From Dendrophyllia cribrosa (taxonomy: Eukaryota; Cnidaria; Anthozoa; Scleractinia; Dendrophylliidae), in the NCBI GenBank assembly GCA_024195265.1, contig JAJLRJ010000004.1, positions 609,125 through 673,124 of the forward strand: a stretch of 64,000 bases of DNA, in the 5' to 3' direction. The position numbers and the translations under genes were made by a program. Shown here one piece after another: positions 1 to 12,677 of the stretch (positions are counted from its first letter, which is position 1; the number at the start of each line of letters is the position of its first letter). The notes under the pieces were generated by a model that worked only from the letters and a program-made list of their open reading frames with translations, was not told where the DNA came from and did not search any database.

Positions 1-212
1 AAACTTTATTAGCTGAATGACATGGCTGACGTTTCGATTGTTCGTTCTTTGATTTTCGTCGACAAAGGAGTATTATTGCCAAAAGCGCCAGCTATGTTAA
101 ACATAAGCTTTTCTGTTTAATGTTTTCGGCACTTCCCACCGAAAAAGCACAATTATAGTTTCTGAGAAACTGGTGCCCAGATCAATGAAATATTTTGAAT
201 ATGTATTTGCAG

Positions 213-389
213 GCTGTATTCCAATACAAAGAAAACTTGGTGATGGGAAAGTGCTTAGAAACGATACAAAAGATGGTCGAATGATCTACAGATTCCACTG
301 CAACCCAGGATCCCGTTTGAACGGCTCTACTGTGATATCCTGTCTTCACGGACAATGGAATGGTTCTAAACCGAGCTGCCACCCAATAG
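213..389 (+). CDS. Sushi exon 1 (type A module)
   Basis: A 177-nt phase 1-1 exon following a TTTGCAG acceptor and ending at a GTAACG donor. It encodes a full four-Cys sushi module. It is most like exon 4 (1886-2062), which has the same length and a similar upstream intron end, pointing to a block duplication. Confidence 0.85.
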
Positions 390-447
390 GTAACGAAATG
401 AGTTAGGGACGGACCATTTAATTTTTGGTGGTGGTGGTGGTGGTGGT

Positions 448-487
<40 letters not shown>

Positions 488-3400
488 CGGGAGGGGTGTT
501 TAGGGGCTAGGGGTTAGGTTAGGGTTAGAGTATGATTTTTTTTCAGCATCACTATTTGCACGAATTTTTTTTACCAAAATAAGTCTCTTTTTTCACGTGA
601 TTTCTTGTGCACGATTTTTTTCTTCTCTTAAATTTCTTCTGCAGGAATTTTTTTTGGGTAATTGCCCAACCCCTCCCCCCCCCCCCCCCCCCCCCCCCCC
701 GCCCCCCACCACACAAAAATTAAATAGTCCGTCCCTTATTTACGAGAATTTGTAAGAAAGATAAATTATCTGGGTCTGCCTGCTTACTGGGAAATAAACA
801 TCTTAGCAGGAAGCTGGACAGAAGACAAGGACATCATCTTTGAAGAAGGATAGGAAAAATAAAAAGGATTTTTCCGTACTATTTTTTTCCTTGTCATTCA
901 AACAATTTTATAATTCATTTGTAGGAATGCATTAGACTGTTTGCGTGCTAGAATCCTAGCATTCTAGAACGAGGAGGATGAGCCACCTCTCCCCCAGTTT
1001 CCCCTTGGCTCGTTCGCTCGCCCCAGTCACCCCGAGCTTGTTTTCGTGATAAGCTCGCCTGCTCGATTGACTGAAAAGGGTCACCTAGTGGTGTGTGCGC
1101 GCGCATATGTTCAGTCATAAGAGAAGGGTGTAAATGGTGTCTGTGATCACGTGCTTATGAGTTGTCTTCCCCCTTTTTTTCTTACGTAGTGTGCCGTTCT
1201 AATGTATCCATTGAAAATGGTCGGATACATGGCAATAACAATAGTGTAGGCTCACGCTATTGGTTCACATGCAATAAAGGCTTCACGCTGATTGGTCCAG
1301 ACAACATTCAGTGTGGCGAGGACGGCCAATGGAATGGAACATTACCAAAGTGTATCAAAGGTAAGCTGGAGTAAATATAGCCATAGTATGTTTCGACTTC
1401 GAATAATCATAGTTTTTACCACCACGTGCTCATGTTATCCCTTCTTGTGTTTTCCTTTCCCAGTGTGCCCTGCTATCGGATCCTTTGTAAATGGTCTCAA
1501 ACATGGTAATGATATAAGCGTGGGTTCACGCTATTGGTTCACATGCAATAAAGGCTTCACGCTGATTGGTGCAGACTCTATTCAGTGTGGCGAAGACGCC
1601 CAATGGAATGGAACATTACCAAAGTGTGTCAAAGGTAAAGTGACTAGAATTGGCTCTTAGTTTTTTCGTTGAATATCAAGATAAACAGCCTTTTTATTTA
1701 TAATTTGTCAATGTTTTTATAGCAGTCTTTGTGGCCGTGCCAATTTTCGTAGGTGCTTTGACGTCACAAGTTATTCTAATAAGAAAGGAAAACACAGTAT
1801 CAGTAGAATTAATGGGGAAATGCTACAAGCAATTCGAACGAATGCGATGAAACATTTTGAACATGTACATGTACTTGCATTGCAGACTGCGATCCAATAG
1901 AGAACAAACTTGGTAATGGAAAAGTCGTTAGAAATGACTCAGAAGATGGCCGAATGATCTACATATTCTACTGTAACCCAGGATTCCGATTGCACGGCTT
2001 TACCGTCATATCTTGTTTCCACGGACAATGGAATGGCTCTAAACCGAGCTGTCACTCAATAGGTAATGAAATGAGTTAGTTAATGAAGAAATAAAGAAAA
2101 TAAAGACGTCTTGGTCACCAACTTACTGGGCAAACAAAAGTCTTAACCGATGTGCAAAGCTTGTTGCATACCCAAGGTATTAAAGAAAATGTGCAAATAA
2201 TCTTAAGGAAAATGACCACTAAGAATGTGACGTTTTAAAAGGATTTAAAGAAGATGCTTTATAGGGACTTTGCTTTTTCTTACCCAGCGTGCCTTGCTAT
2301 TGTATCCATTGAAAATGGTCGCGTACATGGCAATGACCTCAGCGTGGGTTCACGCTATTGGTTCACATGCAATAAAGGCTTTACGCTGATTGGTGCAGAC
2401 TCTGTTCAGTGTGGCGAGGACGGGCAATGGAATGGAGCATTACCAGAGTGTACCAAAGGTTAGATAGAATTAATACTCTAGCCATACTGAGTTTCAACCT
2501 CTTATACTTATTATGTCAGTTTGGAAAATGTCAACGTCAGCAGTGAGAAGCTGCCGTTGCTTTATTAGCTCTAGCTTCTTAGAACTGACAGTCCATATTC
2601 ATTATTAATCTTGGTTCCAGACCCCTATTTTGAACTATATAAACAGTTTTCAAACACTGTAACGGTTACTTTTGAAAATGTATGTTGCTTAGCATACGAA
2701 ACGTCAAGTTTATAATAAAAATGCGTTGGTTTACTTGTTTATCACCGCTGTTTGTGTTATAGTTTTAATCAAGTTACGATGGCCTAAGAACAAGAGTTTA
2801 TATGAACCAGTTAAGCGGCATTTACACTTACTTAAGGGCCGGACATATGATGCAACATTGTGCTAAACTTTGCGCCTACTTTATCATTCAACTTAGGAAT
2901 TGCTGCGCGCAACATTTTCAGTGGTGGATAAAAGGTGCGACTTCAGAAAGTGCACACGATATTGCATCGTCTGCCAGAACCTTTAATCGTTAGGGTTTAT
3001 TTATTCCGAGCTAAAAGGCTGAAAGATCACGATCGTTTAACCGATCACGTTTGCGGTCACGTCCTTATGCACCGTGTGTTACTTGTTTTTCGCTGATCTA
3101 GTGTGCCCTGCTATCGGATCCTTTGAAAATGGTCGCATACATGGTAATAGTACAAGCGTGGGCTCACGCTATTGGTTCACATGCAATAAAGGCTTCACGC
3201 TGATTGGTGCAGACTCTATTCAGTGTGGCGAAGACGCCCAATGGAATGGAACATTACCAAAATGCGGTAAAGGTAAGACGGGATAAATTTCAATCTCATA
3301 TATTAATTTCAAATACTGATGCTTTACAATGAAAGGTCTTTCAGAAGACTCTGGCGGAGTTGTCAATTAACGAGCATGAGACATCTGAAACTAAACATAA

Positions 3401-4362
3401 TGGCTAACATGTGTCCATGAAATGAAGGTAAAGAGGTATTTATACACATTTTATGACCACAGTATTAAGGTGGCATCTACACACATTTGATTTGTAAGCA
3501 ACAAATCACAAAGGTGAGTTACTTATAAGCCCGGGCTGGGGTGGTACTCTCATATATAAGCGAAATGGGTATGGGCCGCTGTAATGGGTAGGGTGCTTAT
3601 AGGGTACTAACACAAATCAGATAGTTTTGGTCTAGAATAGGGTATTATTTGTCGTGAAACTGATCAGTAGTATGAAGAATTAAGTCCAGAATAAAAAATT
3701 GAAACTCGGAAAAGAAAGAGCCTTCCCTAAACGGAAATAAAATCATCGCAGCAACAGTTGTTGACAGATGGTTTTCCATTGAAAACATTTATGGTGATGC
3801 AGTTCTAAAAGTAACAAGTCTGGGATAGGGTAGGGATTTTCGGTGTCTAGTCTAGTCTAGTATAGGGTTGCAAAATCAGCTGAACATGGTCTGGTATAGG
3901 ATAAGGGAGAGAACCAGCGGCACACCCCACCCAAAAATATACAGACTACTCCCGGGCTTATAAGGGATTGTAGAAGTATTAATGGCTACTGGTAACACCT
4001 ATACAGCTTCCTGTATAGTGTTAAAATTTCAAGAAATATTGAAGATGCAGCCATATTGCTCTTTTCTGTTGATTTTGCTAATGAAGTAGTGTCATTTTTC
4101 AGACATTCCAACCAGCGAGACCAGGACTCAGACACAATGGTATATCCATGCCGCAGTTGGCGTTGCAGGAGGCGTGGCATTTATAGTTGCGATAGCAGTC
4201 ATTGTGGTCATCTGTTTCCGATTTAGGAGGAGGCGCAAAAGGTACCCAGGTGGTAATGAGAAGGGTCACGTGACCGCGCTTAACACCACGACTATCAAGC
4301 AAGACTTCAGCTTTAACAACCCAGCATTTGAATCAAAAACTGAGCTTAAAGGCACTGAGTGA
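213..4362 (+). CDS. Sushi/CCP-domain single-pass membrane protein (3' part of gene)
   Basis: Seven exons join in frame: 213-389, 1190-1360, 1464-1634, 1886-2062, 2288-2458, 3102-3272 and 4103-4362 (stop TGA 4360-4362). Each of the first six is a complete phase 1-1 sushi (complement control protein) module of 57-59 residues with four cysteines and the Trp between Cys3 and Cys4 (motif GQWNG or AQWNG). All have AG acceptors and GT donors. The last exon encodes one transmembrane helix and a basic cytoplasmic tail. Sushi proteins are extracellular and act in adhesion, complement-like recognition or receptor function; which applies here cannot be told. The start codon and signal peptide lie upstream of the window. 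Modules fall into type A (exons 1 and 4) and type B (others), in the order A-B-B-A-B-B. Confidence 0.85.
406..735. mobile_element. Harbinger-like MITE with TTA target duplication
   Basis: Terminal inverted repeats start GGGACGGAC at 406 and end GTCCGTCCC at 735. The inversion extends through the ATTTAATTTTTG motif and into long poly-G (left) and poly-C (right) tracts. TTA flanks both ends (403-405, 736-738), which fits the 3-bp TWA target of PIF/Harbinger elements. The interior includes telomere-like GGTTAGGGTTAG. It lies in a sushi-gene intron and has no coding capacity. Confidence 0.7.
1886..2062 (+). CDS. Sushi exon 4 (type A module)
   Basis: A 177-nt phase 1-1 exon after TTGCAG with donor GTAATG. 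The translation stays open and carries the four sushi cysteines and the motif GQWNGSKPSC. It has no ATG of its own, so a simple ORF scan misses it. It is the second copy of the type A module. Confidence 0.85.
3522..3964. mobile_element. Short TIR element in sushi-gene intron
   Basis: Inverted termini share CTTATAAGCCCGGG: the left at about 3523-3536, the right reversed at about 3951-3964. The interior repeats motifs such as GGTATAGGGTA and TCTAGTCTAG. It is noncoding. No clean target duplication was found, so the exact ends are uncertain. Confidence 0.5.
4103..4362 (+). CDS. Terminal exon: transmembrane helix and cytoplasmic tail
   Basis: The acceptor is at 4101-4102 (TTTTTCAG). The exon encodes a short Thr/Gln-rich juxtamembrane piece, a hydrophobic helix of about 23 residues (Ala/Val/Ile-rich, ending ...VVICF), a stop-transfer cluster RFRRRRKR, and a tail of about 45 residues with an NNPAFE segment. 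NPxF/Y sequences can act as adaptor or endocytosis signals in other receptors; that role here is inference. The stop codon is TGA. Confidence 0.8.
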
Positions 4363-5272
4363 ATGCCTTAAAAGATTAACTCACAGTTTGAATAGCTTGT
4401 TTAATATGACAGTTAGCAGGTACAATAGCAGCTGAAGCACTACAGGGCTAGATATTAATTAAACTTTGTTAATTAGCGCGCACTCATAACAAGTTATACT
4501 CTATATACTGAGGAAATTGTAAGAAGATTGTTGGATTTTTAGAATCAAACAGTTCAGTTCACTGCCATCCATTATTTCACTTGGCGCGTGACAAAAACAG
4601 GTCAGTTATCTAGCATAAAGTTTCTCACTTTAATTAGCGTTATCAGTACTGATGAGTATGTAGATCAACCTTGCGTTAACAATCTCATCGCCATGACATG
4701 TTCATGGTCGAATTTGTCGTGAAAACTCTGACAGGCTGCTTCAAATGAACTTTGCATATGATAAAAAGCGTCGTCAATTGTCTACTTTTCCTGCCGTTGA
4801 AAAGAGTTGAAAAGTTGCTTTTATTCGCCAGATATAAAACGTCCTTCTGCAAACGAAAATCTAACCGACAGCAAGAAATCGGGTGATCGAGTTGAATAGG
4901 GATCAATACTATTTCGTAGAGGCTCGCGTTTCATATAAAATTTCTTTTTGCAACTTAAAAAGTAATACGAGCTAAAAACTCGGTGGATGTCATTTAGCCT
5001 TAAAGTGTTTTGCATTTAAAGAAAAAATGTAGTTTCATTTCAGTTGCATTGTTGTCAAAGTATTGTTTAACGCTAATTGGCCAGTGGAAATATATAAATC
5101 ACCAGCCAAAACCGAATTTTTGCTTGTCTAGCTAGTTGGCTTCTGTTAGTCTTGAGTAGCAGGAAGCAAAAAGTAAAATGTTTGCTTGTATTATGTGTCT
5201 ATTAAATGAAGGGTCTTATTATTTGACTGTAGTTTCTTGTTTCATTAATATTTTTATTATACGGCACAGCAT

Positions 5273-5944
5273 TTAAGGACGTTCGCGCGAAAATCTTCTG
5301 ACATTGATTTTTTTATAAAACTTTTGCTACAGCTAGGTTATGAGTTACTCGTGTCAGAAATGCAAAAAAATGAGGGGGTCACCGACTTCGTTTCTGAGAT
5401 AAGCTATCTGAAAGGCGACCCCAATTTTGAAAAATTAGTCTTCCTTACGGGATGTGACCCCAATGTCTGTTAGTCCAAAAATATTGCAAATGAATCTCTG
5501 AAATGCAACTTTCTTTCCCAAATTTTATGCGAGTTGGTCTGGTCAGCAAATTCATTTAACTGGTGACGTTCCTTGAAGTAAATTTCATCTTTAAACGACA
5601 GCATTTGTAAACTCTGACAGCCGCAAGTTGGCAGGATTCGATGGCGCGCGGGTAGAAAAATGGAAAACATTTAAACTTCCTACATTGATTTTTTGTTCAT
5701 TTTTTCACAATCTGTCTAGAATTGGCAAAGAAAATTATCTATGAAAAAAAAATTGGGGGTCACCGACCATCCAAGCGAGTTAAATCTAAGCAAAGTTAAC
5801 GCAACGGCTATCAGCCCTTTATGTCCTTAGATTTCTTCTCTTGCGCGCGCGCTCGTGCATGACGTAGCATGGCGTTGCGACATGAATTGCGTGCGCAGTA
5901 AGGATGCGCATAAACAATTAGCGCGAACGTTTAAGAGTGCGAAT
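5273..5944. mobile_element. Possible MITE with ACGTTCGCGC termini
   Basis: The left end reads TTAAGGACGTTCGCGC; the right end reads GCGCGAACGTTTAAG, its imperfect inverse. The internal 'GGGGTCACCGAC' motif occurs twice (about 5374 and 5755). It is noncoding. TTAA at both ends may be a target duplication. Confidence 0.45.
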
Positions 5945-6060
5945 ACGCACCAAAGTGCAAATACGACACGTTATATAGCTGAAGTTTTTCTCAATACAAC
6001 ACGCGCGATGATTGGTTGATTCATGGTCACATAACATCTAACAAACAAACTGTTTCCCAC

Positions 6061-6251
6061 CAATAGGCCATTTGCACGATGGCGTCATTTGACTACAACT
6101 ACCAGAATTCATTTCGTTTTTCCTTTCTTATTTAAATTTTGTAATCTCAGTGCGGTTTAAATAACAATAGCCCTAATTTGCACTACAAAACAAAAACTGA
6201 AGGATTCTGGTAGTTGTAGTCATATGACGTCATCGTGCAAATGGCCTATTG
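6061..6251. mobile_element. MITE with ~50-bp inverted repeats
   Basis: The arms share CAATAGGCCATTTGCACGAT followed by GCGTCA or ACGTCA and then GACTACAACTACCAGAAT, in inverted orientation around an AT-rich centre. It is about 191 bp and noncoding. Confidence 0.65.
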
Positions 6252-6451
6252 TCCTAAGCAGGCAACATTTGCGAAAGCGGGTAACAATTTTGACGTCAGA
6301 GGGTAACACTGCACTGTTGCCCGCTAGCGCACGTGATCAGACCGTAGCATGATTATGATGGATTTATGTTCTCCTCGAGTGCTCGGCGCGTTTTTCAAAC
6401 TGTCTTGTGTTATGTTTTTTTTGTGTTGCGAGATAACAAATCACTTTATGA

Positions 6452-6540
6452 CTGATCCCTCGGGAAACAGTGAATTTCGTTTTCCTCGAATCTCGATTCT
6501 CGGGAAAAAATTCACTGTTTCCCTCGGCACCAGTGATCAA
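6452..6540. repeat. Small hairpin element
   Basis: The arms (about 6452-6477 and 6508-6537) are inverted copies of a CCCTCGGGAAACAGTGAATT-type sequence separated by about 30 bp. The sequence just downstream (6625-6705) recurs near 63495-63555, so this is part of a dispersed repeat. Confidence 0.5.
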
Positions 6541-6714
6541 GTGTTTAATGTATTTATTTCGGAGGTCGCTATGCCTCAGTCGCTCCCTCCTCTCCCTGTT
6601 TGATGTCCTTTGTTTGAGGACTTGTTCGTTTGTCTTCATCAGGAATTTCAAGAATTGGACTGAACGTCCTCTGATTGGTTGAATATTCAATCGTCAAATG
6701 AGATTTGATATCCG

Positions 6715-7720
6715 AGATGTGAAATTATCAATATTCGCGCGTTTATTTCCACAGAAACATTGGGATTTGCCACCTAATACAAGGCGCGTTCACGGCTAGA
6801 GCTCTCATTAACCTTTTTCTATTGTTTCAATATTCATTCGTTTTTTTCTCAAGCGTCCCTTGGGATTTGACTGGCTATTTTACACGCTTGAAAAAAAATG
6901 GGAGCACGTGACCATTTTGTGAAACTTTCAAGGCATAAACTCTTGTAGAAACGGAGTATATCAGTTTATCAAAAATCCAAGAGGACCTTTTCCAGTTCAT
7001 TAACCTATCAGTCCATTGTTCAATATGGGCGCGCTATTCCCAGGGTAACTTTGGGATTTGCCAGCTGATACTAAGCGCATAAGAAATAGTGCGAGCAGGT
7101 GATCATTCTGTTCAACTTTCCAGGCTAGAGCTCTTGTAGAAACGCATTAAAATTCCCTCTGAATATAGAAACAATGGAAGTTTGTCAGTTGACAAAAACG
7201 AGCCCTTTTTTTCAAAAGTCCAACGGTACCATGTTTAGACCGTTAACCTTTTTCTATTGTTTCAATATTCATTCTTTTCTTCCCAAGCGTCCCTTGGGAT
7301 TTTTGACTGCTAATTTTACGGGCGTTAGAAAGAGTGGGAGCACGCGATCATTCTGTTCCACTTTCAAGGCTTGAGCTCTTGTAGAAACGGAGTAAATCTC
7401 CACTGAATATTGAAACAATAGAAATTTGTTTATGACCAAAAATGGGCCTTTTTTTTCAAAAATCCAAAATTACTCTTCTTAGCTAAACATTTTTCTAGCC
7501 TTTTAATATTCATGCGTTTATTCTCAAGCAATCCATTAAAAAGGTGGGAGCAGGAATCATTTTCCGCAACTTTTATGGATAGAGCTCTTGTAAAAACGAA
7601 GTTAATCCCCTTTGAATATTGAAACTATAGAAATTTGTTAATGAGCAAAAATGAGCCCTTATTTAAAAAATTCAAGGACCCTTTCTAGCTCATTAACCAT
7701 TTTACATTGTTTGAATATGC
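6715..7720. repeat. Degenerate ~210-230-bp tandem repeat, 4-5 units
   Basis: The units repeat the landmarks 'CTATTGTTTCAATATTCATTC', 'AAGCGTCCCTTGGGATTT', 'GTGGGAGCACG', 'GAGCTCTTGTAGAAACG' and 'GAATATTGAAACAATAGAAA' in the same order. Divergence between units is high, so the array is old. It is noncoding. Confidence 0.6.
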
Positions 7721-8354
7721 AACAGACATCATGCTTGGTTATTCATTCAAACATTAATTTATTAATTTTCTTTTCTGTGGCACAAAATATGGATTCTTTG
7801 CTTTCTTTCCATAATAATTATTACAGTCTTGTTCTGTTGTATTTACAGTCTACAAGCACGCAGCAGTTCATTTATTCCGTTTTAATCACTGCTGGCCACT
7901 CTTGGCTGGGATGCTGTAAAGTTCATCCACACAGCTGACTACAGTTTTAAGTATCAGCGAAGCAGACTTGAAGTGCAAATCAGAAGCGTGTTTCCGACTT
8001 GTTTAAGAATTACTTTTGGACCAAAACACCGACCTACACTGTCATTTCCAGGCATGCAATTCACCTTGCGAGCCCCACATGGAGTGAGGACTCTTTGTGA
8101 GTCCAACACTAAGGACCGCACAATGCGACATAAATATCTCCTCGTAGAGGAGCACTCTGGCGTCTGGATTCCAGTCCCTCTATATTTTAAGCTGAGTTCT
8201 CCAGCGATAATTAACCACTGTTTCTGTGTTTGTGTCCAAATGGATTGTCTTCACACATACAATGCAGAAGTTCCAATGTATTTCTTTAATTCAATTTCAC
8301 TGTGCCCGCATGAAAACTTCTACTTCAATATTATTCACTTGCATGGGGAAATTG

Positions 8355-11300
8355 TTAACTGTCTTCCCCAGTCTCCTCTGGGGCACTCTTGAGCCAGCGG
8401 AAAAACTCAGAAGCAGCAGTTACAGCCACACCCTTACCGGGTTCCTCATTTGAACTGCTTTCCCAGGCGTGAAAAGATTCTTCTGTGATAATCTCCTCAT
8501 CATACAAACTATCAAAATACGACTTGATGAAACCTGAATGGGTTAAGAACAATACAATAGAGATTAAGAACAATACAATAGAGATTAAGAACAATGCAAT
8601 AGAGATTAAGAACAATGCAATAGAGATTAAGAACAATACAATAGAGATTAAGAACAATACAATATAGATTAAGAACAATACAATAGAGATTAAGAACAAT
8701 ACAATAGAGATTAAGAACAATACAATAGAGATTAAGAACAATACAATAGAGATTAAGAACAATGCAATAGAGATTAACAACAATGCAATAGAGATTAAGG
8801 GAAATTACAGGTCAACTATAAGTGCAACTAAAGAAGAAGTAAAATCAAAGGCGAGCCAACTTGTGAATACAAAACACTTTAGATGAAAGATTCTTCACCA
8901 CATTTGGAGAGGTTATGAGTATGACCCGAGGATCACAAATGCAAGTTGAATATTCATTGAGTCAAGTCTTGAGTCTCAGATGGGAAAAGAAATCTTACTT
9001 TGCTGAAGTCATATTATTGTTGTTTGTGGCAAACATTAAAGAATAAAAGCAAATTCACAAGTTTATATAAATGCTGGAATCTGAAGTGTATGGCATTTCC
9101 ATATAAATGCCAGCATGTTATTTGAACCTTGTACAGTGAGCTTTGAAACCAATAACACAGTATTGCGGTAAACACAGTTCCATATATTTTTTTAAAATTG
9201 AAAGACTTTAAAAGCCAAAAAAAATACATCGCTTTCACAATGTCCAGCTCGGAAAAAAGAAAGGAAAAAGAACTATTGCATGTCCAGACCAGGATTTGAT
9301 CCTGAGTCGTTCGACCAGAATAACAGCAACCTGCAATGTATCCATTTTGCCATCACAAATTAAGTGACTTGTAAGGTTAAATTTTAATATCTTAATGGAG
9401 ATACGCATTAAGAAAAGTTTACAGCCCAGTGATTGCGGGAGTGAAAATTTACATATCTCTCCCAATCAACTGTAACTCGTTCCACACTTTGCCTATTCTC
9501 AAGTTAAAGGGGGGGGGGGGGGGCAAAAAAGAGAGACAGGCACCAAAGACCCCTGCCCATGTGAAAGCACTTTGAGTTAATAGCAGTCTATTTGAGTGTC
9601 CAATTGTTAATACATTTTCAATAAATTTTATGGTTATTATTAATTTTACAATGCTTTTAAAATTCATTAACCTCTTTTCACTTTCTATGAAAACATCCCC
9701 AAATGTCATGAAAAAATTTTCAATGTATTATTATGGTAATATTTTCTACACTGATTGAAATCTCAAAGATAAAAAAGGAAAAGGACTGAACCAGAGGTAA
9801 ATGTGACATTAATTTTTAGCCTTACAATGGACTAGCATCCCATCCAGTGGGGAGTAGTAATACTCCTAGTCACTTCATAGTATATAAACCAGATCACCCT
9901 GTAATGGACTAGCATCCCATCCAGTGGGGAGTAGTAATACTCCTAGTCACTTCATAGTATATAAACCAGATCACCCTGTGATGGACTAGCATCCCATCCA
10001 GTGGGGAGTAGTAATACTCCTAGTCACTTCATAGTATATAAACCAGATCACCCTGTAATGGACTAGCATCCCATCCAGTGGGGAGTAGTAATACTCCTAG
10101 TCACTTCATAGTATATAAACCAGATCACCCTGTGATGGACTAGCATCCCATCCAGTGGGGAGTAGTAATACTCCTAGTCACTTCATAGTATATAAACCAG
10201 GTCACCCTGTAATGGACTAGCATCCCATCCAGTGGGGAGTAGTAATACTCCTAGTCACTTCATAGTATATAAACCAGGTCACCCTATGATGGACTAGCAT
10301 TCCATCCAGGGGGAGTAGTAATACTCCTAGTCACTTCATATAGTATATAAACCAGGTCACCCTATGATGGACTAGCATTCCATCCAGGGGGAGTAGTAAT
10401 ACTCCTAGTCACTTCATAGTATATAAACCAGATCACCCTGTGATGGACTATCATCCCATCCAGTGGGGAGTAGTAATACTCCTGGTCACTTCATAGTATA
10501 TAAACCAGATCACCCTGTGATGGACTAGCATCCCATCCAGTGGGGAGTAGTAATACTCTGGTCACTTCATAGTATATAAACCAGATCACCCTGTGATGGA
10601 CTAGCATCCCATCCAGTGGGGAGTAGTAATACTCCTGGTCACTTCATAGTATATAAACCAGATCACCCTGTGATGGACTAGCATCCCATCCAGGGGGAAG
10701 TAGTAATACTCCTGGTCACTTCATAGTATATAAACCAGGTGACCCTGTGATGGACTAGCATCCCATCCAGGGGGAAGTAGTAATACTCCTGGTCACTTCA
10801 TAGTAGATAAACCAGGTCACCCTGTGATGGACTAGCATCCCATCCAGGGGGAGTAGTAATACTCTAAGTTGCTTTACGCTACAGAAACCGATAGTTTCTT
10901 GGTATTGTAGAAGTTGTGACGTAACACAAAAGATTCAAGACACTGAACAATACCCACAACACAATAGCTAACCAACAATAGTTTCCGCAGCACTAAGAAT
11001 TACCTAAAACTGGATTAAGCTCTGCTGAATGGGCCTCTTGATAGCTGAGTGCAAGTTTTATTGTTTGGAATTCTTATGATGAAGCACATTCATCTCTTAC
11101 CTGGAGGATGATCCAGCTGAACAAAGAGTGCCTGCACTGCATAAAGAGCTTGGAGTTCCAGACCAGTATTGTCATCAATGTATTTTTGAAGGAGATGTTT
11201 TTTATCCTTGAGTTTAACAGTGTTGCATTTACAGCTGCCTCCATCTTCTAATGGGAAAGACAAATAACTGTGAGCACCTTTTAAATGCTACATTTCAAAG

Positions 11301-12677
11301 TTAGTGAGCTGTTTTAAAAACCTAGCTGCAACCTATTATTCTTAAACATACAGCATCAACAAAATGTGGCAAGTGAGTGAGCAACAAAATTCACTACAAT
11401 ACATGTATTGAATGTAACATGCCAACAAACAGTATAAACAAATGCTGAGGAATAACATCACAAAAAAGTGCACAAAGGGAATGCATCCTGTGATAGGGAA
11501 AAATTAAAAAGGTAATGAACCCCAAAATAATTACCTCTATCCATTGTCCCTTCACAAACAACTGTTACTAAGGATCTTATGAATGGAGACTCCTTTGTGG
11601 CTGCAGCAGAAACATTTTTCTGGGAAAAAATAATATACATAAGATATAAAACAGGAAATTTAAAGATTGATAAACCTGAGTTAGGATCAACATGAAAAAT
11701 TGGTTTTATCAACTTCATTGATAAGGTACATGTAAATTGGCCACTATAAAGTGATTCAAAAGCTGGCGTTTCGAGTGCAAGACCTTCAGCAGAGCGAATC
11801 AAAGGGCTTTTGTTTCACTCCCCCACTGATGGAGGACCAAAGTTTCTTGAGAAACTAACCCCTTTGTTTATTAGTAGGATTAAGTCTACTTACATCGATC
11901 CAACCAAACACCTCTTCGTTCCTTGCTTTTCTCTTCAATATAAGAGTTCTAAGTTCTTCTTGTATTCTAGCAGAATGTTGGCTGACTGAATCAGTGATCT
12001 GAGATGACGAGTTGTCCTGTTGAAGGGCAAATTCAATATTCTATAGGAAACAAACAACAGAAACAAAATCAAAAGTTAAAATACTTGGATGCAAAGGGAA
12101 ACTTGTGGATCAAGCAATCTAATTTAGCAGTCAGTACATGTATATCTACAGTATACTGACTGAAAATAACTCCTACTGTCTCTTGTACTATTCAAAGTCA
12201 TCCTTTAATTAAGAAAGGCAACAGGTGATTTTCGATGCCTGTTAATATTTCCATCACCTGCAACACTGACTTACCCCAACAAAGAATACGCCAGGAATCT
12301 CAAGTCATAAGAATTAAAGAGATGATCAGCCAAGATGACTTCTCTTGATATTTAGACTTAAGACAACTTCTTCCCACTACTTCTATAAGCAATGTATGGG
12401 GACAGATAAGGAGAACTTGGGTTTTGAAATTGGGGATTAAAAGGTCAAATGGCCAAGAACAGCATCAATGGAGTTCAAGTCACCCTTTCATGTGGTCTGA
12501 TTATTCAAATGAAAGCTCTTCAAAGTAGTACTTTCCTACAGTGTTGTTTTTATTTGTTTATAATCTTGATTCATGTACCTTGTCCTTGGCAAATTGCTTG
12601 GCTTCTTCTTCATTTTCAAAGAAGGTATTTAATGTAACATCATACCTACTCAAACTAGCTGACACATCTTCCCGACT
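8355..12677 (-). CDS. EIF4G: eIF4G C-terminal W2 domain exons
   Basis: Exons 12579-12677, 11894-12040, 11535-11619, 11101-11247 and 8355-8533. The W2 (HEAT-3) domain is recognised by [27 protein letters not shown] and the end [19 protein letters not shown]...[19 protein letters not shown], which matches the two aromatic/acidic boxes of the eIF4G C terminus. In vertebrates this region recruits the Mnk kinases (family knowledge). The stop is TAA at 8355-8357. The last intron contains both the 77-bp satellite and the 21-bp repeat. Confidence 0.93.

Larger units (their letters stand above)
4363..8354. other. Spacer between sushi gene and eIF4G 3' end
   Basis: The two genes converge here, so both 3' UTRs must lie in this interval. 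I see no protein-coding gene. The region holds four small inverted-repeat or tandem structures (listed separately). A minus-strand AATAAA at 7758-7763, about 590 bp past the eIF4G stop, is a plausible polyadenylation signal for that gene. Confidence 0.5.

Noticed and set aside
7973..8392. 139-codon plus-strand ORF
   Set aside because: Runs antisense into the eIF4G terminal exon and probable 3' UTR; no domain.
8534..8783. Open frame with a repeated Leu-Ile-Ser-Ile-Val-Leu-Phe heptad extending the eIF4G last exon upstream
   Set aside because: It is the 21-bp intronic minisatellite read in frame. The acceptor CATTCAG at 8534-8540 and the phase of the previous exon place the exon start at 8533.
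9240..9330. Possible degenerate tRNA-like sequence near GGATTTGATCCTG
   Set aside because: Only a weak B-box-like match, with no A box at the right distance and no cloverleaf.
9826..10868. Evenly spaced repeats reminiscent of a CRISPR array
   Set aside because: The whole 77-bp unit repeats with no unique spacers, in an intron of a eukaryotic gene. The same applies to the 40-bp array at 49109.
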